DNA of 37,502 nucleotides from an uncultured Clostridia bacterium (GTDB taxonomy: Bacteria > Bacillota > Clostridia > TANB77 > CAG-508): NCBI GenBank assembly GCA_944392945.1, contig CALXYJ010000013.1, forward strand, positions 1-37,502, read 5' to 3'. Every line of letters begins with the position of its first letter. Positions within the stretch are counted from its first letter, which is position 1. The notes beneath the pieces were generated by a model. That model ran no database searches, was not told where the DNA came from, and saw nothing but the letters and a program-made list of their open reading frames with translations. Positions 9,276-18,301 of the stretch are shown piece after piece. The position numbers were made by a program, and so were the translations under genes.

Positions 9276-9833
9276 ATGTATTTAATTGTGGGTTTAGGAA
9301 ATCCCGAAGGAGAATATTCTAATACAAGACATAATATGGGGTTTGATGCTATAAATCATTTAAGCAAAAAATTAAATATAAATGTTACAAAGGAAAAGTT
9401 TAAGGGGTTATTTGGAGATGGAATAGTAAATAACGAAAAAATAATCCTTCTAAAACCACAAACATATATGAATTTAAGTGGAGAATCAATTGTAAAATAT
9501 AAAGATTTTTATAAAATTCCAACAGAAAACATAATTGTTATATATGATGATATAGATATAGAATGTGGAACAATAAAGATTAGAAAAAAAGGTGGTCCAG
9601 GAACTCATAATGGAATGAGATCAGTTGTAGAAGAGCTACAAACAGAAGATTTTCCACGTATAAGAGTAGGAATTGGAAAACCAATGTTTAAAGAAATGAT
9701 GGTTGCATATGTACTTCAAAAATTACAAGGTGAAGAAAAAGAAATTTTAGATAGAGCAACCAAAAAAGCAGCAGATGCAGTTTGTGATATTATAAATTAT
9801 GGAATAGATAAAGCAATGAATATGAACAATTAG
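9276..9833 (+). CDS. pth: Peptidyl-tRNA hydrolase
   Basis: 185 residues, the usual length. Pth frees tRNA from peptidyl-tRNA dropped by stalled ribosomes. Visible family signatures: N-terminal IVGLGNPEGEYSNTRHNMGF with the catalytic histidine in TRHN, LLKPQTYMNLSG, YDDIDIECGTIKIRKKGGPG with the conserved Asp, and GTHNGMRSV. AGGAGG lies six bases before the ATG. It lies between the vanW gene (12 bases) and rng (17 bases), so all are probably co-transcribed. Confidence 0.96.
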   Translation: MYLIVGLGNPEGEYSNTRHNMGFDAINHLSKKLNINVTKEKFKGLFGDGIVNNEKIILLKPQTYMNLSGESIVKYKDFYKIPTENIIVIYDDIDIECGTIKIRKKGGPGTHNGMRSVVEELQTEDFPRIRVGIGKPMFKEMMVAYVLQKLQGEEKEILDRATKKAADAVCDIINYGIDKAMNMNN

Positions 9834-9850
9834 AAACTGGAAGGGGTTTT

Positions 9851-10984
9851 ATGCAAGAAATTAGAATAAATATAGAAAAAAAAGAAAAGACAGTAATATT
9901 GTTAGACAATTATAAAATAGTAGAAAAATATGAAGTTAAAACAAATGAAAATATAGAAGGAAATATATATATGGGAGTTATAAAAAATGTAATTCCTGGA
10001 ATAAAAGCAGCTTTTGTAGACATAGGAGAAGAAAAAAATGCTTTTATTCATTTTGAAGATATGAATAAAGATGAAAAAGATATAAAAGCAAATGAAAGAA
10101 TCTTTGTACAAGTACAGAAAAATCCAATAAAACAAAAAGGAGCAAAATTAACTACTAATATAAAATTAACTGGTAGACAAATTGTTTTAATGCCAAAAAC
10201 AGATTATATAACAGTTTCTAGAAAAATAACTGATGAATCTAAAAAGCAAGAATTAATAAAAATAGTAGAGAACAATTTACCTAAAGGTTATGGAGCGATA
10301 ATAAGGACTAGTTGCCTTTTAGCAAGTGAAGAAGAAATTGTTCAAGATATTAAAAGATTGGTAAAAAGATGGAAAGCAATTTTAAAATATCAAGAAGAGG
10401 AAAAAATGGAGTTCCCATGTGTTGTAGAAGAAAACAATAATATAATTAAATCTTTAATTCTTGGTACGGCAGATTTAGGAATGGATAAAGTTATAACAAA
10501 TAGTGAAAAAGAAAATAAAAAAATCTCAAAGTTTTTAAAAACATATGATTTATTAGAAAAAGTAAAAGTGGAATATGATGAGGAGGTATTTGGAAAGTAT
10601 ACAATAAATAAAGAATTAGAAGATTTAAATAATTCTAAAGTTTGGCTTAAATGCGGAGGCTATATAGTAATAGATAAAACAGAGGCTTTAACAGCAATAG
10701 ATATAAACTCTGGAAAATGTGTTGGTAAAAATAATTTAGAAGATACTTTATTAAAAGTAAATGAAGAAGCAACAAAAGAAATTGCAAAACAAATTAGACT
10801 TAGAGATATTGGTGGAATTATAATCGTAGATTATATAGATATGTCTGAACCAAAAAGTAAAGAAAGAATAATTAATGATTTTGAAGAAGAAATAAAAAAG
10901 GATAGAGCAAAAATACAGGTAGAAGGATTTTCAAAACTAAATTTATTAGAGCTTACAAGAAAGCAAATGTATGGTAAAGAATAA
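9851..10984 (+). CDS. rng: Ribonuclease G/E family protein (short form)
   Basis: 377 residues. Endoribonuclease of the RNase E/G family, acting on 5'-monophosphorylated RNA in rRNA maturation and decay. An S1-type RNA-binding domain is at ~35-110 (GNIYMGVIKNVIPGIKAAFV, FIHFED). The RNase H-like catalytic core carries the metal-binding aspartates D284 (TAIDINSGK) and D327 (IIIVDYIDM). The protein ends right after LLELTRKQMYG, where longer relatives continue to the Cys-x-x-Cys zinc link and C-terminal domain, so those are missing. GGAAGGGG precedes the ATG. Confidence 0.9.
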   Translation: MQEIRINIEKKEKTVILLDNYKIVEKYEVKTNENIEGNIYMGVIKNVIPGIKAAFVDIGEEKNAFIHFEDMNKDEKDIKANERIFVQVQKNPIKQKGAKLTTNIKLTGRQIVLMPKTDYITVSRKITDESKKQELIKIVENNLPKGYGAIIRTSCLLASEEEIVQDIKRLVKRWKAILKYQEEEKMEFPCVVEENNNIIKSLILGTADLGMDKVITNSEKENKKISKFLKTYDLLEKVKVEYDEEVFGKYTINKELEDLNNSKVWLKCGGYIVIDKTEALTAIDINSGKCVGKNNLEDTLLKVNEEATKEIAKQIRLRDIGGIIIVDYIDMSEPKSKERIINDFEEEIKKDRAKIQVEGFSKLNLLELTRKQMYGKE

Positions 10985-11007
10985 TTAAAATAATGGAAGG
11001 AGAAATA

Positions 11008-12360
11008 ATGAAAGTAGGATTTGTATCATTAGGATGCTCAAAGAACTTAGTAGATACCGAAATAGCAATAGGAATATTAAAAGAGCATGGAATGGAAATT
11101 ATAAATAATCCAGAAGAGGCAGATATAATAATTGTAAATACATGTGGATTTATAGATCCTGCAAAAGAAGAAGCAATAAATACAATTTTAGAAATGGCAG
11201 AATATAAAAAGAAAAAATGTAAATATTTAATTGCCATGGGGTGTTTAGTGCAAAGATATACAGATGATTTAAAAAAAGCATTACCAGAGGTTGATTTGTG
11301 GATAAGATTGGATAATTACGAGGAATTTTACACATCTATTAAAAATTTAATAGATGGAAAAATGATACAAGATAATAAAAAGTATGGTGAAATTAAGTCA
11401 TATCCAAAAGAGGCTCTTCCTTTACCAAGTCAAGCAGAATTTTTAAATAGAGAATTAACTACTGGAGAGAATTTTGCGTATTTAAAGATTGGTGAAGGAT
11501 GTAGCAATAGATGTACATATTGTGCAATTCCTTTTATAAGAGGTCCATTTGTAAGTAGAACAGAAGAAGATGTTATAGATGAAGCGAAATTATTAGCTAA
11601 AAAAGGAATTAAGGAATTAATAGTAATAGCACAAGATACAACAAAATATGGCTTAGATTTATATAATGAGCCTAGACTAGCGCATTTATTAAAGGAACTT
11701 TGTAGAATAGATGGTATTGAATGGATTAGATTTTTATATTCTTATCCAGAGGGAATAACAGATGAATTAATAGATGTTGTAAAAAATGAGAATAAGATTT
11801 GTAAATATTTTGATATTCCAATTCAACATATTTCTAATTCTGTTTTAAAAAGAATGAATAGGAAAACGAACAAAAAGAATATAGAAGAAGTTATTAAGAA
11901 AATACGAGAAAATGTACCAAATGTAATAATTAGAACTACAATAATGGTAGGATTCCCAGGAGAGACAGTACAAGATTTTGATGAGTTATATGAATTTATA
12001 AAAAATACTAAATTTGAAAATTTAGGAGCCTTTACATATTCAAAAGAAGAGGGAACTCCTGCAGGAAGACTTAATGATCAGATACATCCAATGACCAAAA
12101 AAGCGAGATATCGTAAAATTATGGAAGTACAACAAAAAGTTTCTGAAGAAAATTTGAAAAAACTAATAGGAAAAGAAGAAAAAGTATTAATAGAGGGAAT
12201 TACTTTTGACGAAAAATATTATGTTGGAAGGACTGAATTCCAAGTTCCAGATATAGATGGAATTACATATATAAAAAATGTTAAGGAATTGGAAATAGGA
12301 GAATTTGTAAATTGTAAGATTACAGATTCTAAAGAATATGATTTAGTCGGTGAACTTTAG
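11008..12360 (+). CDS. rimO: Ribosomal protein S12 methylthiotransferase
   Basis: RimO is a radical-SAM enzyme that adds a methylthio group to an aspartate of ribosomal protein S12. ATG 11008 (MKVGFVSLGCSKN) is preferred, since GGAAGGAG lies just upstream; ATG 10993 lies upstream of that site. Visible are the N-terminal Fe-S cysteines (GCSKN, NTCGF, MGCLVQ), the radical-SAM CxxxCxxC in GEGCSNRCTYCAIPFIRG, QDTTKYG, MVGFPGET, and a C-terminal TRAM-like domain from about residue 385. Cotranscribed with rng (23-base gap). A terminator follows. Confidence 0.95.
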   Translation: MKVGFVSLGCSKNLVDTEIAIGILKEHGMEIINNPEEADIIIVNTCGFIDPAKEEAINTILEMAEYKKKKCKYLIAMGCLVQRYTDDLKKALPEVDLWIRLDNYEEFYTSIKNLIDGKMIQDNKKYGEIKSYPKEALPLPSQAEFLNRELTTGENFAYLKIGEGCSNRCTYCAIPFIRGPFVSRTEEDVIDEAKLLAKKGIKELIVIAQDTTKYGLDLYNEPRLAHLLKELCRIDGIEWIRFLYSYPEGITDELIDVVKNENKICKYFDIPIQHISNSVLKRMNRKTNKKNIEEVIKKIRENVPNVIIRTTIMVGFPGETVQDFDELYEFIKNTKFENLGAFTYSKEEGTPAGRLNDQIHPMTKKARYRKIMEVQQKVSEENLKKLIGKEEKVLIEGITFDEKYYVGRTEFQVPDIDGITYIKNVKELEIGEFVNCKITDSKEYDLVGEL

Positions 12361-12409
12361 GGACGTTCCTTAAAATTCAAAATGAGCAGAAATAAATAAT
12401 TAATTTAAA

Positions 12410-12440
12410 AAGCGAATGTAGAATATACATTCGCTTTTGT
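12410..12440. terminator. Bidirectional terminator between rimO and rbr
   Basis: AGCGAATGTA (12411-12420) pairs perfectly with TACATTCGCT (12426-12435). A-rich on the left and T-rich on the right, so it can end both convergent units. Confidence 0.88.
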
Positions 12441-12445
12441 TAATA

Positions 12446-12979
12446 TTAATAATTTTCTGCATTAACTTCAAAGAATGATTGTGGATGGTTACAAACTGGG
12501 CAAACTTTTGGAGCTTCTGTTCCAACAACAATATGTCCACAGTTTCTACATTTCCAAATAACAATACTTCCTTTTTTAAATACTTCACCATCTTTTACAT
12601 TTTCTAATAATTTTCTATATCTTTCTTCATGATGTTTTTCTACTTCTGCAATTGCTCTAAATTTTGCAGCTATTTCTTTAAAGCCTTCTTCTTCTGCTTC
12701 TTCAGCAAATTTTTTATACATATCTGTCCATTCATAATTTTCTCCAGCAGCAGCATCTGCTAAATTTTGCATTGTATCTCCAATTCCATTTAAATATTTA
12801 AAGTGAATTTTTGCATGTTCTTTCTCATTGTCTGCTGTTTCTAAAAATAATGCTGCTATTTGTTCATATCCTTCTTTTTTAGCAACACTTGCAAAAAATG
12901 TATATTTATTTCTTGCTTCTGACTCTCCTGCAAAAGCAGCTTTTAAATTAGCTTCTGTTTTTGATCCTTTTAATTCCAT
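12446..12979 (-). CDS. rbr: Rubrerythrin
   Basis: 177 residues. Cytoplasmic peroxidase that reduces hydrogen peroxide in anaerobes using a di-iron centre and a rubredoxin-type iron site. The ferritin-like domain carries iron ligands in [22 protein letters not shown] and [12 protein letters not shown]. The C-terminal rubredoxin domain has two CxxC pairs: WKCRNCGH and CPVCNHP. AGGAGG precedes the ATG. It is monocistronic with its own promoter, overlapped by a long palindrome (see the next entry), pointing to oxidative-stress or iron-linked control. Confidence 0.97.
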   Translation of the reverse strand: MELKGSKTEANLKAAFAGESEARNKYTFFASVAKKEGYEQIAALFLETADNEKEHAKIHFKYLNGIGDTMQNLADAAAGENYEWTDMYKKFAEEAEEEGFKEIAAKFRAIAEVEKHHEERYRKLLENVKDGEVFKKGSIVIWKCRNCGHIVVGTEAPKVCPVCNHPQSFFEVNAENY

Positions 12980-13001
12980 AATTTACCTCCTAAAATTTAA
13001 A

Positions 13002-13039
13002 TTTTAATATATAATATATTAAAAAGAATTTTAAGTCAA
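13002..13039 (-). promoter_or_regulatory. rbr promoter with overlapping palindromic operator candidate
   Basis: On the minus strand: TTGACT (13039-13034), 17-base spacer, TATTAT (13016-13011). A perfect 11-base inverted repeat with a single central base (TTTTAATATAT / ATATATTAAAA, 13002-13024) covers the -10 region. The 7-1-7 core does not match the PerR consensus well, so the regulator is unknown. AT richness raises the chance of coincidence. Confidence 0.55.
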
Positions 13040-13114
13040 GAGATGTAAATTGTCGAAAATGCTAGAAAATAAGGAAATAATATGATATAAAGAATATATG
13101 CAAGGGGGATTTTT

Positions 13115-13537
13115 ATGAAAATATTTATTGTGTGCAGTAAAAAATTTTATTCAAAAGTAGAACCAATAAAAGAAACTTTAGAAAAAAGAGGAGATAAAAT
13201 TATTCTGCCAAATTTATATGAAGATAGAAATAAAAAAATAGAGCCAGAAGATCAGGCTTGGATTACTGGAGCAGATGAACATTCAAAATTTAAAAGATCT
13301 ATGTATAAAATGAGTAAAGAGAAAATTAGTAATGTGGATGCTTTACTAGTATTGAATTTTGATAAGGAAAATAAAAAAAATTATATTGGTGGAGCTACTT
13401 TTTTAGAGATGTATAATGCCTTTATAGAAAATAAAAAAATATTTTTATATAATGATATTCCTTTTGGGGATTTGTACGATGAAATACATAGTTTTGAACC
13501 AAAAGTAATAAATGGAGATTTAAACTTAATAAAATAA
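13115..13537 (+). CDS. Nucleoside 2-deoxyribosyltransferase-like protein (tentative)
   Basis: 140 residues. The start MKIFIVCSKKFYSK, a Rossmann-like alternation, and the segment SNVDALLVLNFDKENKKNYIGG followed by TFLEMYNAFIENKKIFLYNDIP resemble small COG3613-type nucleotide-binding/deoxyribosyltransferase-fold proteins. The identity is by overall pattern and not by a decisive catalytic motif. AAGGGGG lies before the ATG. The next gene starts 14 bases on, so the two form a unit. Confidence 0.6.
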   Translation: MKIFIVCSKKFYSKVEPIKETLEKRGDKIILPNLYEDRNKKIEPEDQAWITGADEHSKFKRSMYKMSKEKISNVDALLVLNFDKENKKNYIGGATFLEMYNAFIENKKIFLYNDIPFGDLYDEIHSFEPKVINGDLNLIK

Positions 13538-13551
13538 AGGAGAGAAAGTTA

Positions 13552-14439
13552 ATGTATTATTTTGATATTGGATCATCAACAATAAAATTATATGAATCAG
13601 AAAAAGAATTAAATTTAATAGAAGAAAAATCTATAATGTTTAAAAAAGGTTTTTCGGAAGCAGGAATCTTGCAAGAAAATATCGATAAATTATTAGAATT
13701 TATAAAAGAAGTAAAAGAGAAATATAATTTAACAGAAAAAAATGCAAAAATATTTGCAACAGGTATATGGAGGAAAATTCCTAGCAAACAATTAAGAAAT
13801 GTTAAAGATAACTTCAAAAAGATGGATTTGGAATTTAATGTTATTTCACATGAAAAAGAGAATTATTATTTTGAAAAAGCTATGCAAGGCAATTACAAAA
13901 ATAGAGTAATGATGGTAAATATGGGCGGAAAGACTACAGAATTAGTTGTTTTTAATGATGATAAGGTTGAAAATAGAGTTAATCTAAATATTGGAGTTTC
14001 GGATGTTTTTGAACAATGTCCAAATATTAATGAGTTAAATAATAAAATAAATAAGGAAGAAATTATAAATAAATTAGAAAATCTAATTCCAGAAAACATC
14101 GATTTTAATTGTGATATTGCAATACATACAGGAGGAGAATTAAGATTTCAAAAATTAGTAAAATATAATTTACAAGATAATACTTTTTTTGATGATGGAG
14201 TACATAAAGTATTTGTTACATACGAAGATTTTGACAAGAAAAATGATGAATTATTAAATAAAGTTTCTTTAGAAGAATTAAGAAAATTAATGCCAACTAA
14301 TCCAGACTGGATGAATGGTGCAAAAGCGGGAGTGCTTTTAGGAGAAGCGATATTTAAAAAAGCAAATATTAAAAATATTGTTCCATCTGATTTAAATTTA
14401 ATTAATGGCGTGGTAAAAGAAGAAAAAAATAATTATTAA
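13552..14439 (+). CDS. Ppx/GppA-like ASKHA-fold protein
   Basis: 295 residues. The start YYFDIGSSTIKLYE is a phosphate-1 loop of the actin/Hsp70/sugar-kinase fold. Near 75 KIFATGIWRKI corresponds to the family ATxAxR stretch, MMVNMGGKTTELVVF (~122) is the phosphate-2 loop (usually D-I-G-G-G-S-T-E), and IAIHTGGELR (~190) is the adenosine-type motif. This points to an exopolyphosphatase/pppGpp phosphatase relative, but the catalytic D-I-G-G is N-M-G-G here, so activity may differ. Paired with the upstream deoxyribosyltransferase-like gene. Confidence 0.72.
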   Translation: MYYFDIGSSTIKLYESEKELNLIEEKSIMFKKGFSEAGILQENIDKLLEFIKEVKEKYNLTEKNAKIFATGIWRKIPSKQLRNVKDNFKKMDLEFNVISHEKENYYFEKAMQGNYKNRVMMVNMGGKTTELVVFNDDKVENRVNLNIGVSDVFEQCPNINELNNKINKEEIINKLENLIPENIDFNCDIAIHTGGELRFQKLVKYNLQDNTFFDDGVHKVFVTYEDFDKKNDELLNKVSLEELRKLMPTNPDWMNGAKAGVLLGEAIFKKANIKNIVPSDLNLINGVVKEEKNNY

Positions 14440-14478
14440 ACTAAACGTGTATTATTTTTATAATACACGTTTAGTTTT
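14438..14478 (+). terminator. Strong intrinsic terminator
   Basis: An 18-base perfect stem (14438-14455 with 14460-14477) whose left arm contains the stop codon of the Ppx-like gene. The four-base loop is TTTT. Confidence 0.88.
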
Positions 14479-14489
14479 ATGTAGAAATA

Positions 14490-14518
14490 TTGATAACCTA
14501 AAAGATCCATGATAGAAT
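14490..14518 (+). promoter_or_regulatory. Promoter of ABC exporter operon
   Basis: TTGATA (14490-14495), 17-base spacer, TAGAAT (14513-14518), 28 bases before the first gene. Confidence 0.6.
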
Positions 14519-14545
14519 TAGGCTCAAATTAGAAGAGGAGAAGCT

Positions 14546-15538
14546 ATGGAAGAAGATAATATAATTTCTGTAAAAAATATATCTAAAGAATATAAAATCT
14601 CAAAAAGAGATGGTGGTATGAAAAATGCGGTAAAGTCATTTTTTAAAAGAGAATATAAAAAAATACAAGCATTGAATGATATAAGCTTTAATATAAAAAA
14701 GGGTGAAATAGTTGGGTATATTGGACCAAATGGAGCAGGTAAATCAACAACAATAAAAATAATGTGTGGAATCTTGCTTCCAACATCGGGTGAATGTATT
14801 ATAGATGGATATATTCCATGGAAGCAAAGAAAAGAATATGTAAGTAATATAGGGGTGGTATTTGGACAACGTTCTGGCCTTTGGTGGGATGTTCCACCAA
14901 TAGATTCTTTTGAGTTACTAAAAGATATTTATAATATTTCTCAAAAAAATTATGAAGAAAAATTAAATGAATTAAAAGAGAGTTTAGATTTAGGAGAAAT
15001 AATAAATATACCAACAAGACAGCTTAGTTTAGGACAGCGTATGAGGTGTGAAATAGCAGCAGCACTATTACATAATCCTAAAATATTGTTTTTAGATGAA
15101 CCTACAATTGGTTTAGATGCTGTATCTAAATTATCTCTTAGAAAATGTATTAAAAAAATAAATGAAACTACTGGATTAACAATAATTTTGACAACTCATG
15201 ATATGCAAGATATAGAAGCACTAACTAATAGAATTATATTAATCGGGAAAGGGAAAATTTTATATGATGGCAGTTTAGAAAAAATAAAAGAGAAATATAA
15301 AGATAAAATGAAGATAAATATTAAATTTACATATACGGATAAAAAAATACAAATGAAAAATATAAAAGTATTAGAACAGACGGAAGAAAGTGCAAGTTTA
15401 ATATTAAAACATAGAGAAGATAATATGACAGATATTTTAAATGAACTTGCTAAACAAGTAGAAATAACAGATATAGGAATAGAAGAAATGAGTACAGATG
15501 ATGTAATTGCAAAACTATATAAAGAATTAAAAATTTAA
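14546..15538 (+). CDS. ABC transporter ATP-binding protein (ABC-2 exporter type)
   Basis: 330 residues. Nucleotide-binding subunit of a three-gene ABC-2 system of the COG4586 type. Walker A GPNGAGKSTT (~63), Q-loop region GVVFGQRSGLWWD, signature LSLGQRMRCEIAAALLH, Walker B ILFLDEPTIGLD, switch histidine in LTTHDMQD. The C-terminal ~70 residues extend beyond the catalytic core, as in DrrA-like proteins. AGAGGAG precedes ATG. The two permease genes follow at 16- and 7-base gaps. The substrate is not known; related systems export drugs or lipids. Confidence 0.93.
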   Translation: MEEDNIISVKNISKEYKISKRDGGMKNAVKSFFKREYKKIQALNDISFNIKKGEIVGYIGPNGAGKSTTIKIMCGILLPTSGECIIDGYIPWKQRKEYVSNIGVVFGQRSGLWWDVPPIDSFELLKDIYNISQKNYEEKLNELKESLDLGEIINIPTRQLSLGQRMRCEIAAALLHNPKILFLDEPTIGLDAVSKLSLRKCIKKINETTGLTIILTTHDMQDIEALTNRIILIGKGKILYDGSLEKIKEKYKDKMKINIKFTYTDKKIQMKNIKVLEQTEESASLILKHREDNMTDILNELAKQVEITDIGIEEMSTDDVIAKLYKELKI

Positions 15539-15554
15539 AAGAAAGGGGAAGAAA

Positions 15555-16352
15555 ATGAAGAAATATTTTTCTTTTTTTAAACTTAGATTAAATATTGCAC
15601 TTCAATATAGAGCCTCAGCAGTAGCAGGAATGTTAACACAATTTTTTTGGGCTATTATGCAAATACTAATATATCAAGCTTTTTATAAAGTTGTAACATC
15701 TGATAATATTTCTTTACCACAACTTATATCATATGTTTGGCTAAAACAAGCATTTTATACAATTGTAAGTGCATCTACTGATCCGGAAATAAAGTCTACA
15801 ATAGAAAAAGGCAATATTTCCTATGAATTATGCAAACCAACGAATATATATTGGATGTGGTATTTTAAAACTTTAGCTACAAAGATTTCTGGAGGAGTTT
15901 TAAAAAGTATACCAATATTAATTATAGCTCCTCTTTTACCATATGGTTTAGGTTTGCAAGCCCCTGCAGGATTTGCAGAATTGATTTTATTTATAATTTC
16001 CTTAATTTTAGGAGTATGTCTAATGTCTGCTATAATAAACATTTTTTATATAAGCTTATTTTATACTATGTCATCAAAAGGTACTCATTCAATATTTTAT
16101 GCAATAGTTGAATTCTTTGGTGGCACCTTTGTACCAATAGCGTTAATGCCTGATTTTTGGCAAGATCTTTGTTATATGTTACCATTTAGTTTAGGGGCTG
16201 ATTTACCATTTAGAATTTATTCTGGAAGTATTCTAGCAGGAGATGCGGGAATGTATATATTAATGCAAATTGTATGGTTGGTAGTTTTAACTGTTAGTGG
16301 AACATTAATTACAAATAGGAGATTAAAGAAAGTAGTAATACAAGGGGGATAG
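15555..16352 (+). CDS. ABC-2 type permease, subunit 1
   Basis: 265 residues with about six membrane segments. The N-terminus FKLRLNIALQYRASAVAGM and the motif EKGNISYELCKPTNIYWMWY before the membrane core are typical of COG4587-type permeases. Ribosome site GAAAGGGGA. Works with the upstream ATPase and the downstream second permease as a heteromeric exporter channel in the cytoplasmic membrane. Confidence 0.9.
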   Translation: MKKYFSFFKLRLNIALQYRASAVAGMLTQFFWAIMQILIYQAFYKVVTSDNISLPQLISYVWLKQAFYTIVSASTDPEIKSTIEKGNISYELCKPTNIYWMWYFKTLATKISGGVLKSIPILIIAPLLPYGLGLQAPAGFAELILFIISLILGVCLMSAIINIFYISLFYTMSSKGTHSIFYAIVEFFGGTFVPIALMPDFWQDLCYMLPFSLGADLPFRIYSGSILAGDAGMYILMQIVWLVVLTVSGTLITNRRLKKVVIQGG

Positions 16353-16359
16353 AAAAAAT

Positions 16360-17136
16360 ATGAAAGTATATTTTAAAACTATTCTTATGTTAATAAAAAT
16401 GCAATTAGAATATAGAAAAGCATTTATAATATCTGTTATAGGAAGTTTTTTAATAACATTTTTGCTTACAATATCTGTTTATTTTTTATTTGAGGAATTT
16501 AACCAAATAGGAAATTGGACTTTTTTTGAAGTAGCTTTTCTATTTGGAATGGTATATCTAACATTTTCAATAGCAGAAATGTTTTTTAGAGGGTTGGATC
16601 ATTTTGAGGCAACTATAAAAAATGGTGAATTTGATAGAATTTTGGTAAGACCACAGAATACATTAGTTCAATCAATGTGTTTAGAATTTGATTTCTCAAA
16701 GATTGGAAGAATAGCACAATCATTATTGATTCTAATAATTGCAATTATAAATTTAAATATAGACTGGAATATTTATAAAATTTTAGTTTTTATATCAATG
16801 AATATTGGGTGTGTTGCAATATTTTTTGGAATATTTGTGCTAAAAGCTTCATTTTGCTTTTGGACAGTTGATGGTCTGGAATTTATGAATATACTAGCAG
16901 AAGGAGGAAAAAAAGTAGCACAATATCCAATAGATATTTATGCTAAATGGTTTAGAATATTTTTTACTTTTATAGTACCTTTTGGATTGGTAAATTATTA
17001 CCCAGTACTATATTTATTCGGAAAAGTAGATAATTTTTGGTATGGATTATTACCGATTTTTACATTCATATTTGTGATTCCATGTGTTGCAATATGGAAA
17101 TTAGGAATTAAACATTATGAATCTACAGGTTCATAG
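16360..17136 (+). CDS. ABC-2 type permease, subunit 2 (DUF990-like)
   Basis: 258 residues with about six membrane helices. The motif MFFRGLDHFEATIKNGEFDR followed by ILVRPQNTLVQSM is characteristic of COG3694/DUF990 permeases that pair with COG4586/4587 proteins. The ribosome site AAGGGGG overlaps the end of the previous gene. It ends only 6 bases from the end of the convergent feoB fragment, with no clear terminator between. Confidence 0.9.
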   Translation: MKVYFKTILMLIKMQLEYRKAFIISVIGSFLITFLLTISVYFLFEEFNQIGNWTFFEVAFLFGMVYLTFSIAEMFFRGLDHFEATIKNGEFDRILVRPQNTLVQSMCLEFDFSKIGRIAQSLLILIIAIINLNIDWNIYKILVFISMNIGCVAIFFGIFVLKASFCFWTVDGLEFMNILAEGGKKVAQYPIDIYAKWFRIFFTFIVPFGLVNYYPVLYLFGKVDNFWYGLLPIFTFIFVIPCVAIWKLGIKHYESTGS

Positions 17137-17142
17137 AAATTG

Positions 17143-17991
17143 TTATATTAATAAACATACTAGATTATAAATTTGTGTTGTAATAAAACATATAATTATT
17201 CCACATAGTGTTGGTATAATGAAAGAAACAAAAGTCCATTTTATACTTTTTGTTTCTTTTTTTATTGTAAGTAAAGTAGTACCACATGGAAAATGAAGTA
17301 AAGTGAAAATCATAACATTAATTGCTGTAAGTAAAGTCCATCCATTTGATACCAGCACGTTTCCAATTATGTTTATATTTTCTATATCTACAAGTGTTTT
17401 ATTTTTTAGATATCCCATTAGAATTATAGGGAGTACGATTTCATTTGCAGGTATGCCAAGAATAAAGCCTGTTAATATATATCCATCTAATCCTATAACT
17501 TTAGCAAAAGGATCTAAGTACAAGGCTATTATTTCTAATATTGAGGAATTTCCTATAGAGATATTAGAAAATATCCATATAACTATTCCTGTTGGTGCAG
17601 CTATCGAAATTGCTTTTCCTAATACAAATAGAGTTCTATTAAATAAAGAACGGACCAAAATTTTTCCAATTTGAGGAGTTCTATATGGTGGTAATTCTAA
17701 AGTAAAAGAAGATGGAAGACCTTTAAGTATTGTTTTAGATAGTATTTTTGATACTAAAAGTGTAAGTAAGATTCCTAGCAAAATTATAAGCATAACTACA
17801 ATTGCAGAGAGAAGACCAGAAAAAATACCAGCTACAGAACCAGAAATAAAAATGGTTGCTATTGTAATTAAAAAAGGAAATCTTCCATTACATGGTACAA
17901 AACAATTTGTTAAAATAGCAATTAACTTTTCCCTAGGGGAGTTAATGATTCGTGTTCCAACTACTGCTGCAGCATTACAACCAAATCCCAT
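17143..17991 (-). pseudogene. feoB: feoB 3' fragment (C-terminal transporter half)
   Basis: 282 codons of FeoB beginning exactly at MGFGCNAAAVVGTRIINSPR, the centre of a conserved FeoB membrane motif. It continues through ILTNCFVPCNGRFP, gating helices and about seven membrane segments to a natural end. The N-terminal half lies at 26731-27996 on the same strand; an 8.78-kb integrase island separates them. Upstream of this ATG is island sequence with only a poorly spaced AGGTG, so independent translation is unlikely. Excising the island restores FeoB in frame. Confidence 0.93.
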
Positions 17992-18011
17992 GCACCTGGC
18001 AATGACAATAA
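17976..18011. other. attL of the serine-integrase island
   Basis: feoB half-site CCAAATCCCAT, core GCAC (17992-17995), then island end CTGGCAATGACA. The island end is an imperfect inverted copy (10 of 12) of the other end at 26761-26772. Confidence 0.85.
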
Positions 18012-18056
18012 TGTAATAAAAATATTAGTAAATCAGTAACAATAAGATTACGAGAC

Positions 18057-18070
18057 TTTGTAATTACAAA
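18057..18070. promoter_or_regulatory. Palindrome in the integrase leader
   Basis: A perfect 14-base palindrome (TTTGTAA/TTACAAA) between attL and the small leader gene. It could be an operator for integrase expression or an integrase/accessory site; only a weak promoter is visible around it. Confidence 0.35.
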
Positions 18071-18123
18071 TAAAAAAGTAATAATAAAACAATTTTTCTA
18101 ATAAATATTTTATGAGGGAAAAA

Positions 18124-18270
18124 ATGAATGATAATTATGTTAAATTATTAATAGAACTTACTATAAATAAGATATTTTATAAGAAAAATATAATTAATAA
18201 AGATATGTATGAAAAAACAGATTTAAAGATAGAAGAACTATTAAGAAAAAATAATACAAGCAAAAATTAA
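18124..18270 (+). CDS. Small protein upstream of integrase
   Basis: 48 residues (MNDNYVKLLIELTINK...), with GAGGG seven bases before the ATG. Mostly helical and Lys/Ile/Asn-rich, with a terminal KDMYEKTDLKIEELLRK helix like the short SHOCT-like or accessory proteins that often precede clostridial serine recombinases. It could be an integrase partner; no direct evidence. It ends 31 bases before the integrase start. Confidence 0.6.
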   Translation: MNDNYVKLLIELTINKIFYKKNIINKDMYEKTDLKIEELLRKNNTSKN

Positions 18271-18301
18271 AAATAAAATTTTTGCGAAAGGAAGATAAAG
18301 T

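Noticed and set aside
13002..13024. PerR box at rbr
   Set aside because: The symmetric core differs from TTATAAT-N-ATTATAA; only a generic operator-like palindrome is claimed.
17303..17674. Plus-strand frame opposite the feoB 3' half (also 27482-27847 opposite the 5' half)
   Set aside because: Antisense to well-recognised FeoB coding sequence and without a ribosome site.
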